Shown in pieces: positions 7,770-14,069 of a stretch of 16,073 nt of DNA. The translations under genes and the position numbers were made by a program. The notes under the pieces were generated by a model. That model did no database searches. It saw only the letters and a program-made list of their open reading frames with translations, and was not told where the DNA came from. Numbering within the stretch: position 1 is the first letter of the stretch; the number at the start of each line of letters is the position of its first letter. Source of the stretch: Alloscardovia venturai (GTDB lineage: Bacteria; Actinomycetota; Actinomycetes; Actinomycetales; Bifidobacteriaceae); NCBI RefSeq assembly GCF_042676605.1, contig NZ_JBHTHQ010000024.1, forward strand, positions 1-16,073, given 5' to 3'.

Positions 7770-9857
7770 ATGTCTGAATTTAGAAAAACAGTAGCTCCAG
7801 CAGAGACAGTGCTGAGCGTCAAGGACCTTAGAGTTAACTTCGCATCTGAGGCAGGTACGGTTCCAGCTGTTCGTGGTATAAGTTTTGATTTGAAGGCTGG
7901 AGAAACTCTCGGCATCGTCGGCGAGTCAGGCTCAGGTAAGTCTGTAACTTCTATGGCTATCATGGGGCTACTTGACCGTAATGCAAGCGTTCACGGTTCC
8001 GTTACCTACAAAGGTGAAGAACTCTTAACGAAGTCTGATGCTCAGATGAGCGAACTTCGTGGTAAGAATATCGCTATGATATTTCAGGATCCTCTGTCTG
8101 CTCTAACACCTGTATATACAATCGGGCAGCAGCTTGAAGAAGCTTTAGTAATTCATAATCCTGAGATGACTAAGGAGCGGATTCGTGAACGTTCCATTGA
8201 ACTTTTGACGCTCGTAGGAATTCCAAATGCAGAAGAACGTTTGATTGCATTTCCGCATCAGTTCTCCGGTGGTATGCGTCAGCGTGTAGTGATTGCTATG
8301 GCGATTGCTAATAATCCTGACGTCATTATCGCGGATGAACCAACAACTGCTTTGGATGTAACTATCCAAGCGCAGGTTCTTGAGGTACTGAAGAAAGCGC
8401 AGAAGGAGACTGGCGCTGCTCTTATCTTTATCACCCATGATTTAGGCGTTATTGCCTCGATTGCAGATGAGATCATCGTGATGTATGCGGGTCGTCCTGT
8501 AGAGAAAGCACACGTAGATGATATTTTCTATCGTCCTGTGATGCCATATTCTATGGGGTTGCTTGGTGCTGTCCCACGCGCTGATAAAAAAGTGAACCGT
8601 CTTGTACCAATTCCTGGCAACCCTGTGAATTTGGTGGAACTGCCACAAGGATGTCCATTCGCTGAACGCTGCCCATTAGCTACTGAAGAGTGTTATGAAT
8701 CTGAGCCTGAATTATGGGCTGTCAATAATCGAGATAATCAGTATTCTGCATGCTTTAAGAATGACATGATTGTAGAAAAAGGGCTGACCTTCTCTGATGT
8801 TTATGCTGTAGGCAAGTCTATTCCTTCAAAGTTCGAAGGCATACCTCGTGAAGAGCGTGCAATGGTTCTTTCCGTAGAGCATCTAAGGAAGACATTCCCG
8901 ATTACTAAGGGGTTCTTACGCCGTAAAATTGGCGAAGTTCACGCGGCGAATGACGTGACAATTCATATTCGTGAAGGTGAAACTATCGCACTTGTAGGCG
9001 AGTCTGGTTCTGGTAAATCCACCACCTTGCTTGAAATTATGGCTCTTAAGAAGCCTGAAGCTGGAAAGATTGAACTCTTCGGTCATGATGTTTCTGAGAA
9101 ACAGTCAAAGACCGATCGCGCCATGATGCACTCTAACGTACAGTATGTTTTCCAAGATCCAATGAGTTCTCTTGATCCACGCCTGCCAATCTATGATATT
9201 CTTGCTGAACCTATGAAAGTGATTGGCATGAATAAGCAGGAGATTGCTTCTCGTATCACTGAACTTATGGAACTCGTAGGGCTGAAGCCTGACCAAGTGG
9301 ATCGATTCCCATCCCAGTTCTCAGGAGGTCAGCGTCAGCGTATCGCAATTGCTCGTGCTCTTGCTGTAAATCCAAAGCTAATTTTGCTTGATGAACCTGT
9401 ATCTGCGTTGGATGTTTCCATTCAGGCGGGTGTGATTAACCTACTTGAAGATTTGCAGAATGAGCTTGGTGTAGCTTACCTCTTTGTAGCACATAACTTA
9501 TCTGTAATCCGCCATATTTCATCCCGAGTAGCAGTGATGTACTTGGGGTCTATCGTGGAGTCTGGTTCTATTAGTGCAGTGTTTGATAATCCATTGCACC
9601 CTTACACCAAGGCTCTCTTATCTGCCGTGCCTGTGCCAGATCCAGAATTTGAGCGCAGTCATGATCGAATCGTGTTACAGGGCGAACTTCCTTCCCCTAC
9701 TGAGAAGATTGAAGGATGTGCTTTTGCATCGCGCTGCCCTCTTTATCAGACGTTGACTGATGAACAGAAGCATGTATGTGATACACAAGTACCTGTGACC
9801 AAAACGTGGGACACCGACCACCGTGCGGCGTGCCATTGGATTAGCATTGGTAGGTAA
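7770..9857 (+). CDS. oppDF: Fused oligopeptide ABC transporter ATP-binding protein, OppD-OppF
   Basis: A 695-residue protein with two complete ABC ATPase halves. Half 1: Walker A GESGSGKS 51-58, Q-loop Q106, signature FSGGMRQR 165-172, Walker B VIIADEP 185-191, H-loop H223. It is followed by an oligopeptide-family C-terminal region with cysteines at 295, 301, 308 and 328. Half 2: Walker A 410-418, Q-loop Q462, signature FSGGQRQR 517-524, Walker B LILLDEP 537-543, H-loop H575, then a second cysteine region (650, 656, 670, 688). The cysteine sets match the Fe-S-binding C-termini known in this family. Both sites look active. OppD and OppF are usually separate proteins; fusions of this kind are known in actinobacteria. 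The ribosome site is weak (TAGG about 9-10 bases upstream). Confidence 0.93.
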   Translation: MSEFRKTVAPAETVLSVKDLRVNFASEAGTVPAVRGISFDLKAGETLGIVGESGSGKSVTSMAIMGLLDRNASVHGSVTYKGEELLTKSDAQMSELRGKNIAMIFQDPLSALTPVYTIGQQLEEALVIHNPEMTKERIRERSIELLTLVGIPNAEERLIAFPHQFSGGMRQRVVIAMAIANNPDVIIADEPTTALDVTIQAQVLEVLKKAQKETGAALIFITHDLGVIASIADEIIVMYAGRPVEKAHVDDIFYRPVMPYSMGLLGAVPRADKKVNRLVPIPGNPVNLVELPQGCPFAERCPLATEECYESEPELWAVNNRDNQYSACFKNDMIVEKGLTFSDVYAVGKSIPSKFEGIPREERAMVLSVEHLRKTFPITKGFLRRKIGEVHAANDVTIHIREGETIALVGESGSGKSTTLLEIMALKKPEAGKIELFGHDVSEKQSKTDRAMMHSNVQYVFQDPMSSLDPRLPIYDILAEPMKVIGMNKQEIASRITELMELVGLKPDQVDRFPSQFSGGQRQRIAIARALAVNPKLILLDEPVSALDVSIQAGVINLLEDLQNELGVAYLFVAHNLSVIRHISSRVAVMYLGSIVESGSISAVFDNPLHPYTKALLSAVPVPDPEFERSHDRIVLQGELPSPTEKIEGCAFASRCPLYQTLTDEQKHVCDTQVPVTKTWDTDHRAACHWISIGR

Positions 9858-9986
9858 GCCGTTTTTATTACGACAATCTAGCACATCTGTCTATATGGTT
9901 GCCGAAACTATATGGTCTTATGAATGTGTGAAGCGTTATACCTACCAAGCTTCGGCATAGCGATTTTCGCGAAAGAGGAAAGAAAA
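9858..9986 (+). promoter_or_regulatory. Leader between oppDF and oppA with a 9-bp direct repeat
   Basis: The 129-base gap is the longest inside the operon. It contains CTATATGGT twice, at 9891-9899 and 9908-9916 (17-base period), and separated short arms GCCGAA / TTCGGC at 9901 and 9953. Binding-protein genes are often expressed above their transporter, so an internal promoter or processing site here is plausible. No convincing -35/-10 pair was found. Confidence 0.3.
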
Positions 9987-11699
9987 ATGAAGGCTAACTT
10001 CACAAAGATTACGGGTGTAGTAGCTGCAGCTTCTGCTGTTGCTATGCTCCTAGCAGGCTGCGGCACAGCTTCTACAAAGACTGGTGCTGCCGAGCCAAAT
10101 GCAGGTTTTGCTGCAGACTATAAGGGTGCTTACCCAATGCCTGATAAGGCTAAGGCATATGACAATACGCAGGATCGCGACAATATCAAGGATGGCGGTA
10201 CTCTGAATCTTGCTACGACATACACCGCTAACTGGAACCAGCTCTCTGTCGATGGCAACACAGGCTATATGAATCAGCTCTGGTCATGGTATATGCCAAA
10301 TCTCGCCACCTTTGATTTGAAGGGTAATCAGACTTGGAATCCGGACTTCATTACTAAGGTTGAGAAGACTTCTGATAATCCTTTGACCATCAAGTACACC
10401 ATTAATGACAAGGCGAAGTGGAACGATGGTAGGGCTATCGATTGGACAGCTTTCGAGTCTACATGGAAAGTAAGCAACGCTACTAACGAGGCTTACACCG
10501 CAGCTAATACTGATGGCTATGACAAGATTGCTTCCGTAAAGCCGGGAGATAATGCTAAGCAGGCTGTCGTTACATTCTCTGAACCTTACTATCCATGGCA
10601 GTCTCTCTTCAGCCCACTTTACCCGCCGCAAGCAGTGGATACTAAGACCTATGCTTCTGGCTGGGTTGATAATGCTCACAATGAATGGGCAGCAGGTCCA
10701 TTCAAGGTAACCTCTGTTTCTCAAGATAAGGTAACTTTTGAGCGCAATGAAAACTGGTGGGGAACAAAGCCAAAGCTCGATAAAATTGTTTATAAGTATA
10801 TGGAGCCAACTGCTGAACTCAATGCATTCGCTAATGGTGAGCTTGATTCCACTACGTTCTCTTCTGCTGCATCATTGAAGACAGTTAAGGCACGTAAAGA
10901 CATCCAGATTCGTCTTGGCTACTCTAACCAAGTAAATGTCCTTACTTTCAACGGCAAGTCTGATGTGTTGAAGGATAAGCAGGTTCGTAAGGCTGTCATT
11001 CAGGCGTTTAACCGTGAGCAGATGGAGAAGGTACACTTCCAAGGTTTGAACTGGACTCCAGATGCTCCAGGCTCTGAAGTATTCCCGGTATATCAAGAAG
11101 GCTACCAGAATAATATGCCTGCTGAAGGTAATAAGACTGACGTTGCAGGTGCTGGTAAGACCCTCGAGGCTGCTGGCTATAAGAAGGGTTCTGACGGCTA
11201 CTACGCAAAAGATGGTAAGACTCTAGAAATTTCTTATACCTACTTCGGTGATGCTGCTACTGGAACTGCAATGGCTAAAGCATTCCAACAGATGATGAAG
11301 ACTGCCGGTATCAAGATTAAGCTTGTAAATCTCCAGTCCTCCAAGTTTTCTGAAACTGTAGTTTCTGGTAAGTATGAGATTCTTCCTATGGCTTGGTCTT
11401 CCAACTCTCCATATGGGCAAGCTAGTGTAAATCAGCTTTATGGCTCTAAGTCTGATTCTAACTACACGTACGTGGGCGATGCTTCTGTTGATGCGCTCAT
11501 CAAGAAGATCGGCACTATTGAAAATCAGAAAGAATCTATGAAGGCCGCAAATGCTGCAGAGAAGGCTGCTCTTGCGCTCTACGGTACTTTGCCAATGGAC
11601 TCTCCTGCAAGCTTCTATGCAGTAAAGAAGGGTCTCGCTAACTGGGGTCCTGCAGGGTTCCAGACTGTGCTTCCTGAAAATGTTGGTTTCCAGAAGTAA
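9987..11699 (+). CDS. oppA: Peptide ABC transporter substrate-binding lipoprotein, OppA type (SBP family 5)
   Basis: Extracellular peptide-capture subunit, 570 residues, the usual size for family 5 binding proteins. The N-terminus MKANFTKITG plus a hydrophobic stretch leads to lipobox LAGC with lipid-anchor Cys25. Family 5 features follow: DGGTLNLA near the mature N-terminus, the block with INDKAKWNDGRAIDWTAFE, AAGPFKVTSV, and ENWWGTKPKLDKIVYKY. The start ATG at 9987 has GAGGAAAG upstream and begins directly with the signal peptide. An in-frame start 63 bases earlier would put 21 non-signal residues in front and is rejected. Last gene of the operon, followed by a strong terminator. The peptide size range cannot be read from sequence. 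Confidence 0.93.
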   Translation: MKANFTKITGVVAAASAVAMLLAGCGTASTKTGAAEPNAGFAADYKGAYPMPDKAKAYDNTQDRDNIKDGGTLNLATTYTANWNQLSVDGNTGYMNQLWSWYMPNLATFDLKGNQTWNPDFITKVEKTSDNPLTIKYTINDKAKWNDGRAIDWTAFESTWKVSNATNEAYTAANTDGYDKIASVKPGDNAKQAVVTFSEPYYPWQSLFSPLYPPQAVDTKTYASGWVDNAHNEWAAGPFKVTSVSQDKVTFERNENWWGTKPKLDKIVYKYMEPTAELNAFANGELDSTTFSSAASLKTVKARKDIQIRLGYSNQVNVLTFNGKSDVLKDKQVRKAVIQAFNREQMEKVHFQGLNWTPDAPGSEVFPVYQEGYQNNMPAEGNKTDVAGAGKTLEAAGYKKGSDGYYAKDGKTLEISYTYFGDAATGTAMAKAFQQMMKTAGIKIKLVNLQSSKFSETVVSGKYEILPMAWSSNSPYGQASVNQLYGSKSDSNYTYVGDASVDALIKKIGTIENQKESMKAANAAEKAALALYGTLPMDSPASFYAVKKGLANWGPAGFQTVLPENVGFQK

Positions 11700-11730
11700 G
11701 CGGAAATAATTCATTTTAGTAATGTACAGT

Positions 11731-11767
11731 AAACTGCTCATCCACTTTGTGGGTGAGCAGTTTATTT
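11731..11767 (+). terminator. Rho-independent terminator of the opp operon
   Basis: Arms AAACTGCTCATCCA (11731-11744) and TGGGTGAGCAGTTT (11750-11763) pair with one wobble around a short loop and are followed by ATTTAT. It lies 31 bases after the oppA stop. Confidence 0.9.
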
Positions 11768-11961
11768 ATAGGCTGTAGGTAATAGAGAAACATAGAGTAT
11801 TTAATTTGTGCTATCCAATAGTACTTTTAGTACTTTATGTGGTTCTGCAAAGATTGTTGTATTTTATAGACTGAGTATCAAATTCTATTTGCTCAATGGT
11901 ACATGTCCGCCTGATGTCTTAAAGGTCGGTCTTGAATATGCACTTTAGAATATACAAAATA
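11768..11961. other. AT-rich intergenic stretch without a recognised gene
   Basis: It lies between two terminators that face each other. The only local pattern seen is a tandem 9-mer of the type AGTACTTTT at 11820-11837. I see no gene, RNA or attachment site, and no copy of the tRNA-Gly fragment, so this is not a visible left end of the older element. Confidence 0.4.
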
Positions 11962-12000
11962 TGTCACCCTACTATCGGATTTAAAGATGGTGGGGTGACA
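11962..12000 (-). terminator. Terminator of the small cysteine-peptide gene
   Basis: Long inverted repeat: TGTCACCCTACTATC at 11962-11976 and GATGGTGGGGTGACA at 11986-12000, 15 pairs with two wobbles and a 9-base loop. Read on the minus strand it is followed by TATTTTGTATATT, and it lies 18 bases after the peptide gene's stop. Confidence 0.8.
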
Positions 12001-12018
12001 ATTGTAAAGACTATGTAT

Positions 12019-12225
12019 TCACTTATTGCAAGCCCAAAGATTATGCTTTACAGCAAAGCACTTTGGAGGCGTAGAAAGATCTGTACATGATTTGCCGCGT
12101 ACCCAATTCTGGCAAACAACTTGTGCACTTGCAGAATGTATTCCTGCTGTAAAGCTTACTGCAAGTAAAGCTGTGCTTACGAGGCTGGCAAGAACTACTT
12201 TAAATGTCTTTCTTTTTGTATTCAT
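12019..12225 (-). CDS. Small secreted cationic peptide with four evenly spaced cysteines
   Basis: A 68-residue precursor. MNTKRKTFK gives a positive start. A hydrophobic core follows (VVLASLVSTALLAVSFTAG), then a signal-peptidase-like SASAQ site. Cleavage after ASA would release about 34 residues, starting QVVCQNWVRG, with cysteines at mature positions 4, 13, 22 and 32. Net charge is about +4 (four Lys, one Arg, one Asp). AAAGGAG lies six bases before the ATG; an in-frame TTG two codons earlier overlaps that site and is rejected. It is monocistronic with its own terminator, between the opp operon and a decayed integrase. I do not recognise a family. Size, charge, secretion and paired cysteines suggest a disulfide-bonded bacteriocin-like or signalling peptide, but no immunity gene is visible next to it. 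Confidence 0.72.
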   Translation of the reverse strand: MNTKRKTFKVVLASLVSTALLAVSFTAGIHSASAQVVCQNWVRGKSCTDLSTPPKCFAVKHNLWACNK

Positions 12226-12299
12226 AATCAACTCCTTTACTATATACGGTCATAATAGAATTATGTTTAACTAGAAGATTAGTAGTAAACAATATGAAA

Positions 12300-12398
12300 C
12301 TAAGAATAGTGTCGAATAATGAGTCCTGATTTGCCTTTGTCGTCTTGCCAGAGAGTGCCTGTTCCGTTTTCGCGGCGTGTTGTATATTTCGTTGTCAT
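12300..12398 (-). pseudogene. Integrase remnant: N-terminal 32 codons of a tyrosine recombinase
   Basis: The frame starts at ATG 12398 and ends at TAG 12300-12302. Its RRENGTGTLWQDDKG aligns with RRHANGTGYEFKDAKG at the N-terminus of the integrase at 15886, the arm-DNA-binding end of such proteins. Everything after residue 32, including the catalytic domain, is gone. Upstream at 12460-12483 are tandem 12-mers, and further up is a tRNA-Gly 3' half, the same order as in the intact element. I therefore read it as the leftover of an older element in the same tRNA site. Its coding of a functional product is unlikely. Confidence 0.62.
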
Positions 12399-12459
12399 TT
12401 GTGTGGATCTTTTCTTGCTGTCTGCCCTGTTTTTTTCAGGGGCTGGTAGCGCAAGTGTA

Positions 12460-12483
12460 GGTGTATATTTTGGTGTATATTTA
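12460..12483. repeat. Tandem 12-bp repeats, probable arm sites of the lost integrase
   Basis: GGTGTATATTTT followed directly by GGTGTATATTTA: two copies with one difference. They sit 61 bases upstream of the integrase remnant. The layout is the same as the GGTCTGCCTTTT pair upstream of the intact integrase, including the AAAACTTGCAA motif 51 bases after the start of the first copy (12511 here, 15980 there). Confidence 0.6.
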
Positions 12484-12586
12484 ACCGCGGAAATAGTGGG
12501 AAATAGGCGGAAAACTTGCAAGAATGAGCATAGCCTACGATGGTTGTGAAATGCTTGAGAAGCCTTGGAAACATTGGGCTGAGAAG

Positions 12587-12633
12587 TGGAGCGGATGACG
12601 GGAATCGAACCCGCGTAATCAGTTTGGAAGACT
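12587..12633 (-). tRNA. tRNA-Gly(UCC) 3'-half fragment, attachment site of the integrated element
   Basis: On the minus strand the segment gives anticodon loop CTTCCAA (anticodon UCC), stem ACTGA, T-arm GCGGG-TTCGATT-CCCGT, acceptor strand CATCCGC, discriminator T and CCA. The 5' side is missing: upstream of AGT the sequence no longer matches a tRNA, and no D-arm or 5' acceptor strand (expected GCGGATG) is present. This is the usual duplicate left when a tyrosine integrase inserts at a tRNA 3' end. By geometry, the intact tRNA should lie beyond the right edge of the window. Not a functional tRNA. Confidence 0.82.
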
Positions 12634-12694
12634 TTTTGAACTTCGCTCGTAACCCCTGCAAATACTGGCTTCATCAGGTGTGTATGATTTAGTT

Positions 12695-12718
12695 GGTCTG
12701 CCTTTTGGTCTGCCTTCT
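12695..12718. repeat. Left copy of the integrase arm-site repeat (tandem 12-mers)
   Basis: GGTCTGCCTTTT then GGTCTGCCTTCT. The first 22 bases are identical to 15929-15950 near the other end of the element, 3.2 kb away and in the same orientation. The position just inside the attachment fragment suits an integrase arm-binding site. Confidence 0.65.
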
Positions 12719-12841
12719 ATTCGCACTATTAAGTTTTTCTTTAGCATACATGCAATGGCGCAATATTGTAAATTCTCGTGCCGAAAGTAAATAATCGCGT
12801 CTTCTATGACGTGTTGATTTTGATTTTATTGAGTGTTTAAC
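12719..12841. other. Non-coding stretch inside the left end of the element
   Basis: AT-rich, with no credible gene on either strand. It lies between the left arm-site repeat and the promoter of the small plus-strand operon. Excisionase or integrase binding sites could lie here; none can be assigned. Confidence 0.35.
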
Positions 12842-12870
12842 TTGACTTTATTTCATTCGCAACGTATGAT
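12842..12870 (+). promoter_or_regulatory. Strong sigma-70-type promoter of the small plus-strand operon
   Basis: TTGACT at 12842-12847 and TATGAT at 12865-12870 are separated by exactly 17 bases, with each box one substitution from consensus. It is 29 bases upstream of the 33-residue gene and the best promoter in the window. Confidence 0.75.
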
Positions 12871-12899
12871 ATAAGTATGAACAAAGAAAGGAGGTGAGT

Positions 12900-13001
12900 A
12901 TGAAATGGACTGAGATAGTAGAGCTACTACTCCACCTAGTGGATACGTTATCAACCGTTATAGGTTTTAGTAGTAGCTCTCAAGAAGCCACCAAAACATA
13001 A
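12900..13001 (+). CDS. 33-residue peptide of unknown function
   Basis: ATG at 12900-12902, stop TAA at 12999-13001. The ribosome site AAAGGAGGTGAGT is near perfect and sits directly upstream, behind a strong promoter, so translation is very likely. The peptide begins MKWTEIVELLLHLVDTLSTV, which could form an amphipathic or membrane-associated helix, and ends in a serine/threonine-rich tail. The coding sequence holds an 11-bp inverted repeat (12921-12931 and 12969-12979). I do not recognise the family. It could be a functional small protein, a leader peptide controlling the next genes, or a type I toxin-like peptide; no antisense RNA promoter was identified. Confidence 0.6.
   Translation: MKWTEIVELLLHLVDTLSTVIGFSSSSQEATKT
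12921..12979 (+). other. 11-bp inverted repeat inside the 33-residue gene
   Basis: GAGCTACTACT at 12921-12931 and its exact complement AGTAGTAGCTC at 12969-12979, 37 bases apart, could fold the mRNA into a long stem over the middle of the gene. Confidence 0.5.
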
Positions 13002-13015
13002 AAAGTGAGCTTCCC

Positions 13016-13043
13016 AGGTAGCTCCTCCAGAGGGGGGCTACCT
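13016..13043 (+). other. Hairpin between the 33- and 52-residue genes
   Basis: AGGTAGC (13016-13022) pairs with GCTACCT (13037-13043), and the inner CT-rich and G-rich arms extend the stem with wobble pairs around a short loop. No T-run follows, so it is more likely an RNA-stability or attenuation element than a full terminator. It lies 24 bases before the next start codon and could limit downstream translation. Confidence 0.5.
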
Positions 13044-13066
13044 CTCCAGTCTAAATCAGATCAATC

Positions 13067-13225
13067 ATGAAAGCAAAATATACTTTTATCGTTATCGCCG
13101 TTCTGACAGGCATTACAGCATTGTATGAGGCTCTTATTATGCATAGCGTAGTTAAAACGGTCATCTGGGTATGCATAACAATCGTATGGGCAAGTGTTGC
13201 AGTGCTGTGGAAGGATAGAAAATGA
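13067..13225 (+). CDS. 52-residue small membrane protein
   Basis: ATG at 13067, TGA at 13223-13225. Two hydrophobic segments, about residues 6-26 and 28-48 (ending VWASVAVLWKDRK), are separated by a short polar turn, a hairpin-type membrane protein. No strong ribosome site precedes it, so it may depend on upstream translation or structure. Its stop overlaps the start of the next gene (ATGA), which indicates translational coupling to the excisionase-like protein. Function unknown; small two-helix proteins of this kind occur in phage and integrating-element accessory regions. Confidence 0.55.
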   Translation: MKAKYTFIVIAVLTGITALYEALIMHSVVKTVIWVCITIVWASVAVLWKDRK

Positions 13226-13413
13226 CAGAACACTTCCTGAGCTCAAGCGAAGCAGCAGAATACCTGGGAATATCTCGCGGAGCTTTTAACACCCTCAACC
13301 TCCCAGAACCGGATGTAACAGTTGGTCAAGTGAAAGGCTGGAGTAAAACAACCATCGACCAATGGAACGCCCGCCGTCCAGGACATGGCGGTAGACCACG
13401 AAAAGAGCGATAA
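13222..13413 (+). CDS. Excisionase-like small HTH protein (HTH_17 / AlpA-Xis type)
   Basis: A 63-residue DNA-binding protein. LSSSEAAEYLGISRGAFNTL (about 6-25) is the winged-helix recognition element of the MerR/excisionase class, and KGWSKTTIDQWNARRPGHGGRP (about 38-59) forms the wing and basic tail typical of HTH_17 proteins. In an integrating element it would bend DNA for excision or regulate the integrase. It overlaps the preceding gene by four bases and is followed by a terminator. It lies on the strand opposite to the integrase, unlike many xis-int pairs. A transcriptional-regulator role is the main alternative. Confidence 0.72.
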   Translation: MTEHFLSSSEAAEYLGISRGAFNTLNLPEPDVTVGQVKGWSKTTIDQWNARRPGHGGRPRKER

Positions 13414-13417
13414 AAAA

Positions 13418-13464
13418 GAGCTCCCCACTAAACCCAAAAAAGAATAAGGGCAAGTGAGGAGCTC
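13418..13464. terminator. Bidirectional terminator between the small operon and the toxin-antitoxin unit
   Basis: GAGCTCCCCACT (13418-13429) and AGTGAGGAGCTC (13453-13464) form a 12-bp stem with one mismatch around a 23-base loop. On the minus strand it is followed by TTTTTTAT, and on the plus strand by AAACTTTT. It can therefore stop the excisionase-like transcript from the left and the Doc transcript from the right. Confidence 0.8.
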
Positions 13465-13469
13465 AAACT

Positions 13470-13607
13470 TTTACTATGCCGTGATCACAGTCTTCGTACC
13501 GTCATACACAGTATAAAGAGTCTGTGCAATACCAATCACGCCAACAATCAATACACCCCAGTTAGACGACTTAAAACCATCAGTAACCGCGAGCGCGGCT
13601 GGTGACT
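13470..13607 (-). other. Open frame without start codon downstream of the toxin gene
   Basis: Minus-strand frame ending at a TAG at 13476-13478. It reads as a plausible protein end: PAALAVTDGFKSSNW, then a hydrophobic GVLIVGVIGIAQ segment and TLYTVYDGTKTVITA. No ATG, GTG or useful TTG opens it; the frame runs back into the end of the toxin gene in another phase until a stop. It may be a gene fragment, or a product reached by frameshift. The segment 13589-13604 is identical to 14750-14765 in the integrase 3' end. Confidence 0.3.
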
Positions 13608-14069
13608 TTAGTTTGTTGTTAGTGGTGTTGAGTTTTCTCTGAGTTCCTGAGCGAGTTCTTCTCGTGTTTTATCGCGTTGTACGAGGTCTTGTATCCATTT
13701 GTAGAGTTTGTTGTGTGTGATGATTCTGGAGTCGTCGAATTCTAGGTTAATTCCGTTGATGTAGAGGAGGACGAGTGTGGTCATGACTGTCGTCCTTTTG
13801 TTTGCGTCTGCGAATGGGTGGTCTAGCGCTAAGTGGTAGGCGAAGTCTGATACTTGGTCGTAGATGTCGTTGTAGTTGTGTGTTTTGTTGAATGGTCGCC
13901 CGTATTTGGAGACGAAGCATGCGTATGCTGCGGAGTTTATTTTTGCTCTACTTTCGGGACGGGCTGCATTGAGACCTTGCTCTTGTATGAGGAAGTCATG
14001 TATTTTCATGATGTCTTCTACGAGAGCGTTGAGTTGTTCCTCGTTGTAGTCAATGCAGTCCGTGTTCAC
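13608..14069 (-). CDS. doc: Doc-type toxin of the Fic/Doc superfamily
   Basis: A 153-residue protein. The Fic-fold active site is HPFADANKRT at 84-93. It has Lys after AN, as in phage P1 Doc (HxFxDANKRT), rather than the GNGR of AMP-transferring Fic enzymes. Doc proteins phosphorylate EF-Tu and stop translation, so the same activity is inferred. The N-terminal part (about 35-58, RPESRAKINSAAYACFVSKYGRPF) fits the Doc layout. Start is GTG at 14069, overlapping the antitoxin stop by four bases (GTGA), so synthesis is coupled to the antitoxin made first. It ends before a bidirectional terminator. No disruption is visible. Confidence 0.87.
   Translation of the reverse strand: MNTDCIDYNEEQLNALVEDIMKIHDFLIQEQGLNAARPESRAKINSAAYACFVSKYGRPFNKTHNYNDIYDQVSDFAYHLALDHPFADANKRTTVMTTLVLLYINGINLEFDDSRIITHNKLYKWIQDLVQRDKTREELAQELRENSTPLTTN

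Noticed and set aside
9924..9986. Upstream start extending OppA by 21 residues
   Set aside because: It would place a non-signal segment before a complete lipoprotein signal peptide; ATG 9987 has a good ribosome site.
12460..12483. CRISPR-like or phage repeat array
   Set aside because: There are only two copies in direct contact, without spacers; the position upstream of an integrase start explains them better as arm sites.
12300..12674. A 124-codon minus-strand open frame across the attachment region
   Set aside because: Its first two thirds translate the tRNA fragment and the tandem repeats (the SIPVIRS-type readings are typical of tRNA sequence in frame). Only the last 32 codons, from ATG 12398, resemble a protein.
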